Shown here in pieces: positions 14,432 to 21,932 of a stretch of DNA of 22,893 nt. Source of the stretch: JALOOE01 sp964423545. GTDB taxonomy: Bacteria; Chloroflexota; Anaerolineae; CG2-30-64-16. Position 1 is the first letter of the stretch. Every line of letters begins with the position of its first letter. The translations under genes were made by a program, and so were the position numbers. The stretch is taken from the NCBI GenBank assembly GCA_964423545.1, contig CAYRFV010000056.1, positions 1-22,893 on the forward strand, written 5' to 3'. The notes beneath the pieces were generated by a model. The model was not told where the DNA came from, did not search any database, and worked only from the letters and a program-made list of their open reading frames with translations.

Positions 14432-15805
14432 ATGAAAATCACCGTCATCGGCGCGGGAAGCGCCCAGTTCTCCCTCGGCCTCGTCAAAGACCTGTGCCTG
14501 ACCGAGGGCCTCTCTGGCAGCCACGTCACTTTCATGGATATCGACCAGGAACGCCTGGATATGATCTACGAGCTCGGCACACGCTATGGCGGTCAGATCG
14601 GCTCGAAGCTGACCTTCGACAAGACAACCGACCGGCCGGCTGCGCTGGAGGGCGCCGATTTTGTCATCAACACGGCCTACGTCCTCGGCCATATCGTTGA
14701 GGCGCAGATGCGCAGGCTGGCGGCCGAAAAATACGGCTACTACCATGCCGGCGGCTTCTTCGGCGCCTATCACCAACTGCGCCTCATGCTCGATGTGGCG
14801 CAGGACATGGAGCGCATCTGTCCCGATGCCTGGCTGATCCAGGTCGGCAATCCGGTTTTCGACGGCAGCACGCTGATCACGCGCGAGACAAGCATCAAGA
14901 CGTGTGGGCTGTGCCACGGCCACTACGGCTATCGCGAGATCGCCGATGTCCTTGGCATCGATCCTGACAGGGTCACCTGGCAGGCGCCGGGCTTCAACCA
15001 CAACATCTGGCTGACCCACTTCATCTACGACGGGAAAGATGCGTATCCGCTGATCGACGAATGGGTGGCGACGAAGGGCGAGGAGTACTGGCGCACGCAC
15101 GTCGCAACGCGCACCCACGACGCACAGATGTCGCGCGGCGCGATCCATCAGTATCACCTGTACGGCCTGATGCCCATCGGTGATACGGTGCGCCGCGGTG
15201 GCTGGTGGTATCATACCGACATTGTGCAGAAAAAGCGCTGGTTCGGGGAGCCGTGGGGCGGGCCGGACACACATCTCGCTCGGCCATTCTTCGTGGAAAA
15301 CCTGGAGAAGCGCATCGCCGAGTACAAGCGCTGGGCCGGCGATCGGCAGGTCGACCTGGTCAAAGAGGTGGGCGCCCAGAAGACGCGCGAGCAGATCGTG
15401 CCGATCATCGACGGACTGGTCAACAACAACGAGGGCTACTTCCAGGTCAACGTGCCCAACCACGGTGCGCTGCCAGGCATCCCCGACGACGTGGTGGTCG
15501 AGGTGCCCGCCATCGTCAACCAGAAGGGCATCCAGCCCGTGCGGGTGCCCAAGCTGCCGGCGAAGATCATGGTCGAGCGCATCTATCCCGATTGGCTTGA
15601 GATGGAGCGCGAACTGCTGGCATTCAAGACCGGCGACCAGGCGGCCATGCTCTACGGCGTGCTGGAGCACCACCAGACGAAGTCCTACGACCAGGCGGTG
15701 GCCATGCTCGACGAGATGATGAACCTGCCAGAGGTCAAGGAGATCGAGGACTGGGAGCGGATGAAACGGATCAGCGACCACTTCAAGTATCCGATGAAGT
15801 TGTAG
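14432..15805 (+). CDS. GH4 uronidase-type glycosidase (alpha-glucuronidase / alpha-galacturonidase)
   Basis: The 457-residue protein opens with MKITVIGAGSAQFSLGLVKDL and has FMDID, FVINTAYVLGH, YHQLRLMLDVAQDMER and QVGNPV. It then has the tetrapeptide C161-H-G-H in GLCHGHYGYREIADVLG and H190 in APGFNHNIW. Cys161 and His190 are the expected Mn2+ ligands. The CHG-x form of the tetrapeptide is associated with GH4 alpha-glucuronidases (Thermotoga Agu4 type) and alpha-galacturonidases (LplD type), unlike CHSV in the neighbouring alpha-galactosidase. It would free a hexuronate inside the cell by the NAD+/Mn2+ elimination mechanism. The ATG at 14432 is preferred over GTG 14426 because it is 7 nt after GGGAG. 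Together with the UxuA-like and CE15-like enzymes it supports uronate side-chain removal. Choice of glucuronate or galacturonate is open. Confidence 0.85.
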   Translation: MKITVIGAGSAQFSLGLVKDLCLTEGLSGSHVTFMDIDQERLDMIYELGTRYGGQIGSKLTFDKTTDRPAALEGADFVINTAYVLGHIVEAQMRRLAAEKYGYYHAGGFFGAYHQLRLMLDVAQDMERICPDAWLIQVGNPVFDGSTLITRETSIKTCGLCHGHYGYREIADVLGIDPDRVTWQAPGFNHNIWLTHFIYDGKDAYPLIDEWVATKGEEYWRTHVATRTHDAQMSRGAIHQYHLYGLMPIGDTVRRGGWWYHTDIVQKKRWFGEPWGGPDTHLARPFFVENLEKRIAEYKRWAGDRQVDLVKEVGAQKTREQIVPIIDGLVNNNEGYFQVNVPNHGALPGIPDDVVVEVPAIVNQKGIQPVRVPKLPAKIMVERIYPDWLEMERELLAFKTGDQAAMLYGVLEHHQTKSYDQAVAMLDEMMNLPEVKEIEDWERMKRISDHFKYPMKL

Positions 15806-15872
15806 AGGCCGGCCGATGTCCGGCAGCGGACGAAGGTCTTCTGCCGTGTTCGGGCAGCATCTGAACTAGACC

Positions 15873-16433
15873 GTGGCCGATAGACAGGATCGCCACTGCC
15901 GCTTCATTCTCGCCCTTTTCTTTGACCTCGGCGACACCATCATGGACGAGGGCGCCGAGGTCAAGGACGCCGGGGGCACGACGCTGCGCGCCGAGCTGAT
16001 CCCCGGCATGGCCGACGCGCTGCGGAGCCTCCGGGCGGCGGGCCATCGCCTGGCCATCGTGGCTGACAGCCGTCCGCTGACCCCGGCCAACGTCCTGGGA
16101 CAGCACGGCTTGCTCGATCTGTTCGAGCACCTGGCGGTCTCGGAGGTGGTCGGTGCGGCCGCCGGCATCGCATCCATCGACAAACCCGACCCCCGTATCT
16201 TCCGTGATGCGCTCGATGCGTTGGGCATCGCGGAGGCGGACTACGGCCGCGTGGTCATGGTCGGCAACAACCTGGAGCGAGACATTGCCGGCGCCAACCG
16301 CCTCGGCCTGATCTCGGTCTTTTTCCATTGGAACGAGCGCCGTCGCAGCCGGCCGCTGACTCCGGATGAGACGCCCCGTCACACGGTGACGTCCGCCAGG
16401 GAGCTGCTCGATTTGGTGGCGCGGCTTGGATGA
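15873..16433 (+). CDS. HAD-superfamily hydrolase
   Basis: The 186-residue protein is a HAD phosphatase-like protein. Motif I is ALFFDLGDTIMDEG with nucleophile Asp18, motif II lies in HRLAIVADSRP, motif III is the Lys in SIDKPDPRIFRDAL, and motif IV is VMVGNNLERDIAGANRLG. The second acidic residue of the usual DxD is replaced (D-L-G-D), a variant seen in a minority of HAD proteins that may alter chemistry. The cap is of the small type. A GTG start at 15873 puts motif I at a normal distance from the N-terminus, but no clear ribosome binding site precedes it, so the start is uncertain. A role in dephosphorylating a sugar phosphate is a reasonable inference from the neighbours. Confidence 0.8.
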   Translation: MADRQDRHCRFILALFFDLGDTIMDEGAEVKDAGGTTLRAELIPGMADALRSLRAAGHRLAIVADSRPLTPANVLGQHGLLDLFEHLAVSEVVGAAAGIASIDKPDPRIFRDALDALGIAEADYGRVVMVGNNLERDIAGANRLGLISVFFHWNERRRSRPLTPDETPRHTVTSARELLDLVARLG

Positions 16434-16559
16434 GCTTGCGGGACCCATAGGGAATGCCAGAGCGCCTGGTCGGCCGGCCACGCATTCAAGCGGTTGACGG
16501 GTTCCCTGGATATCGCGAGGTCGCGTGCCACCGGGGCATCCCTACGAAGGACAGGCAAC

Positions 16560-16883
16560 ATGAAAAAACTGACCGTCGCCGAACTCCGATTCTCCGACTC
16601 GCGACTGATGCCCGATTTGCTGGGCGCTGCTGCGATCGCCAGAGGCGGTTTGTACATCTTCAAGCCAGGTGAGATCGCGCACCCCGAGCCGCGGCATGTG
16701 CACGACACCGCCGAGGTGTTCATCTTCGTGCAGGGGCAGGGCGTGATCCCGATCGACGGCGTGGAGCACCCCGTCCGGACGGGCGATGTCGTCCTCGTGG
16801 AAGCAGGGGAGGACCATCACACGCGCAGCTCGGTGGAGGATCCGCTGGTGGCAGCCTGGTATGTCATGGCTCCACCGGTGTGA
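16560..16883 (+). CDS. Small single-domain cupin (cupin 2)
   Basis: The 107-residue protein has cupin motif 1 RHVHDTAEVFIFVQG with ligands H46, H48 and E52, and motif 2 GDVVLVEAGEDHHTRS with H86/H87. The four-ligand set is complete. GAAGGA (16546-16551) lies 8 nt before the ATG at 16560, which fixes the start over an in-frame ATG at 16494. Length and ligand spacing are like KdgF-type pectin-degradation cupins, but this is only a resemblance. It is followed by a large lyase-like protein, which would make a role in handling unsaturated uronate products sensible if that protein is a true lyase. Confidence 0.82.
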   Translation: MKKLTVAELRFSDSRLMPDLLGAAAIARGGLYIFKPGEIAHPEPRHVHDTAEVFIFVQGQGVIPIDGVEHPVRTGDVVLVEAGEDHHTRSSVEDPLVAAWYVMAPPV

Positions 16884-16896
16884 GGCAATCGACATC

Positions 16897-16980
16897 ATGA
16901 CAGGAAATCGCTCCATGATGCGGTTCGCCGGTGCAGCCACGCCCGAGAGGCTGCCGGATGGGTTCGGGCGCGCCACATGA
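16897..16980 (+). CDS. possible 27-residue upstream ORF coupled to the lyase-like gene
   Basis: A short ORF starting at ATG 16897 ends with TGA at 16978-16980, overlapping the next start as ATGA. It fills the gap between cupin 2 and the 797-residue gene, which has no Shine-Dalgarno sequence of its own. Translation of this ORF could deliver ribosomes to that start. Only a weak GAGG (near 16882) stands upstream, the product resembles nothing I know, and it may be chance. Confidence 0.25.
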   Translation: MTGNRSMMRFAGAATPERLPDGFGRAT

Positions 16981-19370
16981 TCCCGCCTGATCCACCGCTG
17001 CATCTCTTGCGCGATTGGGCGGTGAATGCCGAGCGTCACTGGTGCCGCGTCCCGCGCCCACCTCGCGCCGGACCGACTGGTTCGGACAGGGCCGGATACG
17101 GCTGCTACGGCTCCGGTTACAATGCCTGGGGCGTGCAGACCAACCAGAAGTATCTCGCGGCACTGGCGACGCTGGCGGTCCGAGGGGAGGGGGTCGCCGG
17201 CCTCGATCGGGACTGGGCGCTCGACCGGGCGCTCGGCGCACTGCGCTTCAGCCTGGACTCGCATCGCAGCGGCGACGGCGCCTGCACAGACGGCTCTCAG
17301 TGGGGCCATACCTGGATCAGCGCGCTGGGCGTCGAGCGGATGATGCACGGCGTCTACCTGCTCTGGCCGCACCTCACCGAGCAAGACCGCGCCGACCTGC
17401 GCCGTGTACTCGTCAGTGAGTGCGAATGGATCATGGCGCGCTTCCACCGCGGGCAGACTGCCGGCGTTGTGGCCGCCGTGTGGGACAGCTCCGGCAAGAA
17501 CGCACCCGAATCGAATCTCTGGAACGGCGCGCTTTTGTGGCGGACGGCTGCCATGTTCCCCGATGCCCCACAGGCCGGCGCGTGGCGGGAGCGGGCGCAC
17601 ACCTTTCTGATCAATTCGGTTAGCGTGGCGACCGACGCGGAAGACGACGCGCTGGTCGCTGGCAGATCGGTGCGCGAGCGGCATGTCGGCGCCAACTTCT
17701 TCCCGAACTACGCGCTCGATCACCACGGCTACCTTAACGTCGGCTACATGGTAATCTGCGTCTCGAACGCCGCCATGTTGCACTTCGACTGCGAGCTGGC
17801 AGGACTGCCCCGGCCCGAGACGCTCGACCACCACCAGGCCGATCTCTGGCGGTTGGTGCGCCGGCTGATTTTCAGCGACGGCAGACTGGCGCGCATCGGC
17901 GGCGACAGCCGCGTGCGCTATGCTTACTGCCAGGAGTACCTGCTGCCCGCCCTCCTCTATGCCGCGGATCGGCTGGGGGACGTGCACGCAGCGGGGTTGG
18001 CCGAGGCGCAGTTGGCCCTGATCGGGACGGAGACAGCCTTCAACGGGGATGGCAGCTTCTTCGGTAGGCGGTTGGCGTTGTTGGAGGCGCGCAGCCCTTA
18101 CTACTACACCCGTCTGGAATCCGACCGCGCCTGTGCGCTGAGTCAATGTGTGGTGTACGGTGCGCTCATCGACGCCCGGAGCCCCGGCTTGCGCGCGGCG
18201 CCGCGAGTTGAGCGCGATGAGGCGCCTGGGGCGAGCCCGGCGCTGCCTGCCGCGGTGGAGGTCGACCGGTCGTCGGGTGACCCTTACGAGGCGCCTGACC
18301 CGCGTCGACCCACACGGGAACGGGACTTCGAGTCCTCGGTCGCAGGGTCGTGGCACGAGCCCGAGCACGGCGCCGTCCTCCACCGCTGCCCGACCCGGTT
18401 GGCGGCGTTCGCCTGGCGCGCGTTCGGGTTGGCCCAGGGGATGTGCCAGCCGCCGGACGACGGCCACCTGGCCGAATGGGAGAGCAACCTGGTCGGCCGG
18501 GTGGAGTTTGCCGCCGATCCACATCCCCAGCATCCGAAGCCCTCGCCTGGCCGCAGGCTGCTCGGGTGCCATACGGACGTCTTCGCTGGCGGCTTTCTAA
18601 CGTGCGGTGCAGTGAGCGAAGGGGCCGAGGTGGAGATCGCCGAGGGTTGGACGGGAAGGGACCTGGCGTCGCATCACATCGCATTTGCTGCCCTGCCCGA
18701 CGGCAGGACGGCGGTGGGCCTGGAACTCGCGCGCATGGCGGGCGGCCGCGGCTACCTCCGCTCCGTCTGCGGCCTGCATCTCAATATCCCGAACGATCTC
18801 TACAACGGCTTTCGGCGCACCCTCAGCCTGGAGTCGGGCGCGATGACGCTGACCGGCCCGAGCGCACTGGACGAGCTCCTGCCACTGGGCAGCCGGTGGG
18901 CAAATCTGGAGGGTCGAGTCGGTGCGATCGGCATCTATGGAGCCGAGACGCTGGCCCTCCGCCGCTCTGCGGCGCGCCGCGGCGGCGCCTACGCGTCACT
19001 CTACGTGGAGGAGCTCTGCTGGTCTTGTCGCGCGGGGCCCTGGTGGGCGGATGCGGGCGCAAGTCTGTTGGATGTCGGATGGGCCGTCCTCTCAGGCGCG
19101 GGAGTCCAGGCGACGCGCGACTTTGCGCGCGACCCCAGGGTCGCCGCACTGCCGCCGGTGCTTCCCGATGTGCGAGGAGCCTTCGTTTTCGGCGCGGATG
19201 GCCGGCGATATCTGGTCATCGCTAACTTCGGGCCGTGCGACGCGCCGGTGGCGCTTCCGGCGTTCGTCGCTCGCGACGAACACCACACGGACGTGGCGAC
19301 GGGAGAGCGCCTCGCGGCGTCGCCCGCGGTCGCCGGAGGCCGGGCGCGCCTGTTTGTCATGGCTGGCTGA
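16977..19370 (+). CDS. Large uncharacterised protein, possible polysaccharide lyase (toroid plus beta-sandwich)
   Basis: The 797-residue protein is not confidently assigned. Its first 400 or so residues are helical with conserved-looking aromatic, His and Asn blocks: YGSGYNAWGVQTNQKYL, DGSQWGHTWISALG, SGKNAPESNLWNGALLWR, and FFPNYALDHHGYLNVGYM (H249, H250, Y252, Y257). GGDSRVRYAYCQEYLLP follows. A polar linker lies at about 405-450. The remainder is beta-rich (RSVCGLHLNIPNDLYNGFRRTLSLESG). This layout, and an Asn/His/Tyr-rich toroid cleft, recall alginate, heparin and hyaluronate lyase folds. That is an inference from pattern, not a family match. No signal peptide is visible at the chosen ATG. 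It lacks an obvious ribosome binding site, so the start may depend on coupling. Downstream of cupin 2 it fits a uronic-acid polymer pathway. Confidence 0.6.
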   Translation: MIPPDPPLHLLRDWAVNAERHWCRVPRPPRAGPTGSDRAGYGCYGSGYNAWGVQTNQKYLAALATLAVRGEGVAGLDRDWALDRALGALRFSLDSHRSGDGACTDGSQWGHTWISALGVERMMHGVYLLWPHLTEQDRADLRRVLVSECEWIMARFHRGQTAGVVAAVWDSSGKNAPESNLWNGALLWRTAAMFPDAPQAGAWRERAHTFLINSVSVATDAEDDALVAGRSVRERHVGANFFPNYALDHHGYLNVGYMVICVSNAAMLHFDCELAGLPRPETLDHHQADLWRLVRRLIFSDGRLARIGGDSRVRYAYCQEYLLPALLYAADRLGDVHAAGLAEAQLALIGTETAFNGDGSFFGRRLALLEARSPYYYTRLESDRACALSQCVVYGALIDARSPGLRAAPRVERDEAPGASPALPAAVEVDRSSGDPYEAPDPRRPTRERDFESSVAGSWHEPEHGAVLHRCPTRLAAFAWRAFGLAQGMCQPPDDGHLAEWESNLVGRVEFAADPHPQHPKPSPGRRLLGCHTDVFAGGFLTCGAVSEGAEVEIAEGWTGRDLASHHIAFAALPDGRTAVGLELARMAGGRGYLRSVCGLHLNIPNDLYNGFRRTLSLESGAMTLTGPSALDELLPLGSRWANLEGRVGAIGIYGAETLALRRSAARRGGAYASLYVEELCWSCRAGPWWADAGASLLDVGWAVLSGAGVQATRDFARDPRVAALPPVLPDVRGAFVFGADGRRYLVIANFGPCDAPVALPAFVARDEHHTDVATGERLAASPAVAGGRARLFVMAG

Positions 19371-19444
19371 GATGCGATCTCGCCGGCGGACAGAAGCTCC
19401 GGCGAATCGGCAGTCTTTCGATCCAGAACTGGAAAGGTGTTTTG

Positions 19445-20308
19445 ATGCAAGTCTCTTCACGACGGTGGGCTGGCAAGCGACTGGTTCTGCTCGCGTCGCT
19501 GGCCGCCGTCCCGCTGATCGCCTTCATGCTTCTTGCGGCATGCGCGGGCGGCAGATCCGAGCCCACCCCCACGCCGACGCGCACGCGCCGCCCGACCTCC
19601 ACACCGGTCCGGCTTGCCACGGTTGCGCTGGAGATTCGTGCGGCAGGGACCGCAGCCGGCGTCCCGCAGCCGCAGCCCCCTGCAGCGAATACGCCTGCGC
19701 TGCCGACCGCGGCCCCCAGCCCCGCGCAGGCGCAGCCAACTGCGCCGCCGGCTCCGGCGCCCACCGCGCCTGCGCCGCCGGCTCCGGCGCCGCCTGCGCC
19801 TGCGCCGACCGCTGTTCCGCCGAGGCCAACAGCGCCACCGCAGCCTGCGGCGCCGCCGACCGCGCCGAAGCCGCCCACAGCCCCGCCACCGCCCCCTGTG
19901 GCGGATGAGTGCGCCGGCATCGGGGGCGACGGCTGCAAGTGGCGCGTCACCGGCGGCCCCGCGTTCGGTCCGAACAACGGGCAGGAGATCAAGCTGCAGC
20001 TCCTTTTTATTCACAGCGGCATCGAAGGGGGCCAGCCGCAGAGCAGCTACTTCGTCGTCTTGGAAAAGGACGGCCAGAATCTGCGCGTGCCCGACGCCGT
20101 GCGCAGCGGCCCGGCGACAAGCGACGGCTCGCTCGGCAAGTTCAACTACGAATACGCCATCGGATTGGACCGGCTGCCGGGCAACAACGTGGCCGGCAGC
20201 TACAAGCTGTGGGTGCTCGATGGCAACGGCGAGCGCGACAGCCGCAGCATCACCTTCACGGTGCCGGCAGGTCAGGGACAGATCTGGATCCGGTTCGACC
20301 AGGCATGA
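19445..20308 (+). CDS. Lipoprotein with Thr/Ala-Pro linker and C-terminal beta domain
   Basis: The 287-residue protein has a basic N-terminus, a hydrophobic segment and the lipobox LLAAC with the modified cysteine at residue 33. It should be exported and lipid-anchored. Residues about 39-160 form a low-complexity linker (TPTPTRTRRP, then long Ala-Pro-rich tracts). The C-terminal domain of about 125 residues (from DECAGIGGDGCKWRVTGG) has a Cys pair and alternating beta strands suggestive of an immunoglobulin-like or ligand-binding fold, with no family I recognise. GGAAAGG precedes the ATG at 19445. Thr-Pro linkers of this style are common on surface lipoproteins of Chloroflexota. It may display a sensing or binding domain outside the membrane; it is not a standard ABC solute-binding protein. 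Confidence 0.8.
   Translation: MQVSSRRWAGKRLVLLASLAAVPLIAFMLLAACAGGRSEPTPTPTRTRRPTSTPVRLATVALEIRAAGTAAGVPQPQPPAANTPALPTAAPSPAQAQPTAPPAPAPTAPAPPAPAPPAPAPTAVPPRPTAPPQPAAPPTAPKPPTAPPPPPVADECAGIGGDGCKWRVTGGPAFGPNNGQEIKLQLLFIHSGIEGGQPQSSYFVVLEKDGQNLRVPDAVRSGPATSDGSLGKFNYEYAIGLDRLPGNNVAGSYKLWVLDGNGERDSRSITFTVPAGQGQIWIRFDQA
19741..19791 (+). repeat. 30-bp-period tandem repeat coding for the Ala-Pro linker
   Basis: A 21-nt segment at 19741-19761 recurs exactly at 19771-19791 (period 30 nt, ten codons). It lies inside the lipoprotein linker, so repeat number changes would alter linker length without shifting the frame. Confidence 0.75.
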
Positions 20309-20349
20309 TCCCTCCCCAGTCGCCAGCTCTCTCGCTTCGCGAACCTGAC

Positions 20350-20357
20350 AAGGAGGT
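20350..20357 (+). promoter_or_regulatory. strong ribosome binding site of the alpha/beta hydrolase gene
   Basis: AAGGAGGT is an 8-nt match to the anti-Shine-Dalgarno sequence, 6 nt before the ATG at 20364. It fixes that start and predicts high translation. Confidence 0.8.
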
Positions 20358-20363
20358 CGCACC

Positions 20364-21404
20364 ATGACCGTCTCGCGCCGCAATTTCTCGATGCAAGCCT
20401 ATTGGGAGCGCATTGCCCAAGACGTGGAACCGCTGCTCCACTTTCGGGGCAACTCGCAGGCCCATTGGCAGGCATGGCGAGCGGAGGCATTGTCGAAGCT
20501 GCTGGAGCTGCTCGGCGACTTCCCCGGACGCGTGCCGCTCAACGCCGAGGTGGAATCCTCTGTGGTGGACGGTGATCTGATCCGGGAGCGCGTGGTCTTC
20601 GATAGCGAGGCTTTCATGTCGACGCCATGCCAGGTGCTGCGTCCGGCGCAGATGCGTGCCGATGGCGGCAACCCCGCTATCCTGTGCTCCCACGGACACG
20701 GGCCGTACGGCAAGGACCCGGTGGCCGGCATCCGTTCGTCGCCTCAGCATGAGGCGAATATCAGTCAGCACAACTATGACTACGGCGCCCAGATGGCGCG
20801 TGCCGGTTTTCTGACCATTTGCCCTGACCTGCGCGTCTTCGGCGAACGTCGCGATGGCCTCGATCCGTTCCCCGGACGCGATCCGTGCAACGTCAACTTC
20901 GTCAAGGGCGCCTTGCTGGGCGTCTACACTCTGACGCTCAACATCTGGGATATGAAGTGCTGCATCGACTACCTGGAGACGCGGCCCGAAGTCGATCCCG
21001 AGCGCATCGGAATGATGGGCCTATCGCAGGGCGGCACGATGACGACCTTCACGGCCGCTGTCGAGCCGCGCATCAAGGCGGCCGACATCAGCGGCTACGT
21101 CAACCCGTGGGACGGGTTCGGCATCCGCCGCGCCAACTTCTGTGGCTCACAGATCGTGCCGGGGCTGCGGCGTCACTTTGACACCGACGACATCGCCGGC
21201 CTGATCGCGCCGCGGCCGCTCCTGCTCGAGATGGGGATCTACGACAACTGCTTCTTCATCCAGGATGCGCTGAAGGGATACCAGGGGGTCAAGCGCATCT
21301 ATGAGGCGGCCGGCGCAGCCGACAAGCTCTGGGCGGACATTTTTCCCGGCCCGCACGCGTTCGCTGGGAACAAGGCGTTCGAGTTTTTCAAGACGTTTCT
21401 GTGA
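20364..21404 (+). CDS. Alpha/beta hydrolase (acetyl-xylan-esterase / Abhydrolase_7-like)
   Basis: The 346-residue serine hydrolase has the nucleophile elbow MMGLSQGGTMT (Ser221), the likely acid Asp294 in LEMGIYDNCFF and the base His331 in FPGPHAFAG. An oxyanion-hole region CSHGHGPYGKD lies upstream. The blocks CPDLRVFGERRDG and RIGMMGLSQGG resemble the large acetyl-xylan-esterase and dienelactone-hydrolase-like groups of Bacteria. No signal peptide is seen, so it acts in the cytoplasm. With the CE15-like enzyme it gives the locus two unrelated esterases, consistent with trimming acyl or ester decorations from imported glycans. Substrate is unproven. The start follows the very strong SD at 20350. 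Confidence 0.85.
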   Translation: MTVSRRNFSMQAYWERIAQDVEPLLHFRGNSQAHWQAWRAEALSKLLELLGDFPGRVPLNAEVESSVVDGDLIRERVVFDSEAFMSTPCQVLRPAQMRADGGNPAILCSHGHGPYGKDPVAGIRSSPQHEANISQHNYDYGAQMARAGFLTICPDLRVFGERRDGLDPFPGRDPCNVNFVKGALLGVYTLTLNIWDMKCCIDYLETRPEVDPERIGMMGLSQGGTMTTFTAAVEPRIKAADISGYVNPWDGFGIRRANFCGSQIVPGLRRHFDTDDIAGLIAPRPLLLEMGIYDNCFFIQDALKGYQGVKRIYEAAGAADKLWADIFPGPHAFAGNKAFEFFKTFL

Positions 21405-21426
21405 TAGCTTGAAAGGAAGGGGAGGC

Positions 21427-21918
21427 ATGAACACCGTCGGGGTGATCACTTCGCAGTACCTGGCCGCCCTCGAAATGCTCAAACAAGCCGTGGCCAAGTG
21501 CCCCGATCAGCTCTGGGACCATCCAGACGACCGGACGAAATTCTGGCATATCGCCTACCATGCGCTCTTCTATGTCCATTTCTACCTTCAGGACTCCGAG
21601 AATGCGTTTGCCGTGTGGGCGAAGCATCGGCCCGGGTACCAACGCATCGACCCCGACGCGCGGCCGAAAATCGGCGAACCATATGACAGGGACACCGTGC
21701 TCGAATACCTTGCCTTCTGTCAGCAGCATGTGGCAGAGCGCATCCCTGGGCTGGACCTGGAAGCTGCGTCGGGGTTCCATTGGCTGCATTTCGACAAGCT
21801 CGAATTGCAGTTCTATAACATCCGCCATCTCCAACAGCACATTGGCGAGTTGATGGAACGACTGGGGACGCGGGCGCACATTGACGTGGACTGGATCGGC
21901 ATGAAGAGGGCTCCTTGA
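21427..21918 (+). CDS. DinB-superfamily putative metal-dependent protein
   Basis: The 163-residue protein has the four-helix-bundle pattern of the DinB/YfiT superfamily with the expected histidine triad: H45 in WHIAYHALFY, and H134 and H138 in IRHLQQHIGEL. Such proteins bind a divalent metal; some members catalyse thiol transfer (for example with bacillithiol or mycothiol) and many have no known activity. GGAAGGGGAGG precedes the ATG at 21427 and supports the start. It lies 22 nt after the hydrolase and 14 nt before the CMD gene, so it is probably in the same operon. Its role in the sugar locus is not evident. Confidence 0.8.
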   Translation: MNTVGVITSQYLAALEMLKQAVAKCPDQLWDHPDDRTKFWHIAYHALFYVHFYLQDSENAFAVWAKHRPGYQRIDPDARPKIGEPYDRDTVLEYLAFCQQHVAERIPGLDLEAASGFHWLHFDKLELQFYNIRHLQQHIGELMERLGTRAHIDVDWIGMKRAP

Positions 21919-21932
21919 TTTCGTGAGGGAAC

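Noticed and set aside
13916..15781. 621-codon minus-strand open frame opposite cupin 1 and GH4-2
   Set aside because: It spans two well-supported plus-strand genes and their intergenic hairpins and has no domain of its own.
16494..16522. TTGACG at 16494-16499 as a promoter for cupin 2
   Set aside because: No acceptable -10 hexamer lies 16-18 bp downstream; GATATC is only 9 bp away.
16542..18572. 676-codon minus-strand open frame opposite cupin 2 and the lyase-like gene
   Set aside because: The plus-strand reading has coherent aromatic and glycine blocks and a C-terminal beta domain. The minus reading is Arg/Gln/Pro-rich without pattern.
19741..19791. Short exact repeats as a CRISPR-like array
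   Set aside because: Only two copies exist, with a 9-nt interval, in frame within an Ala-Pro linker. This is coding low complexity.
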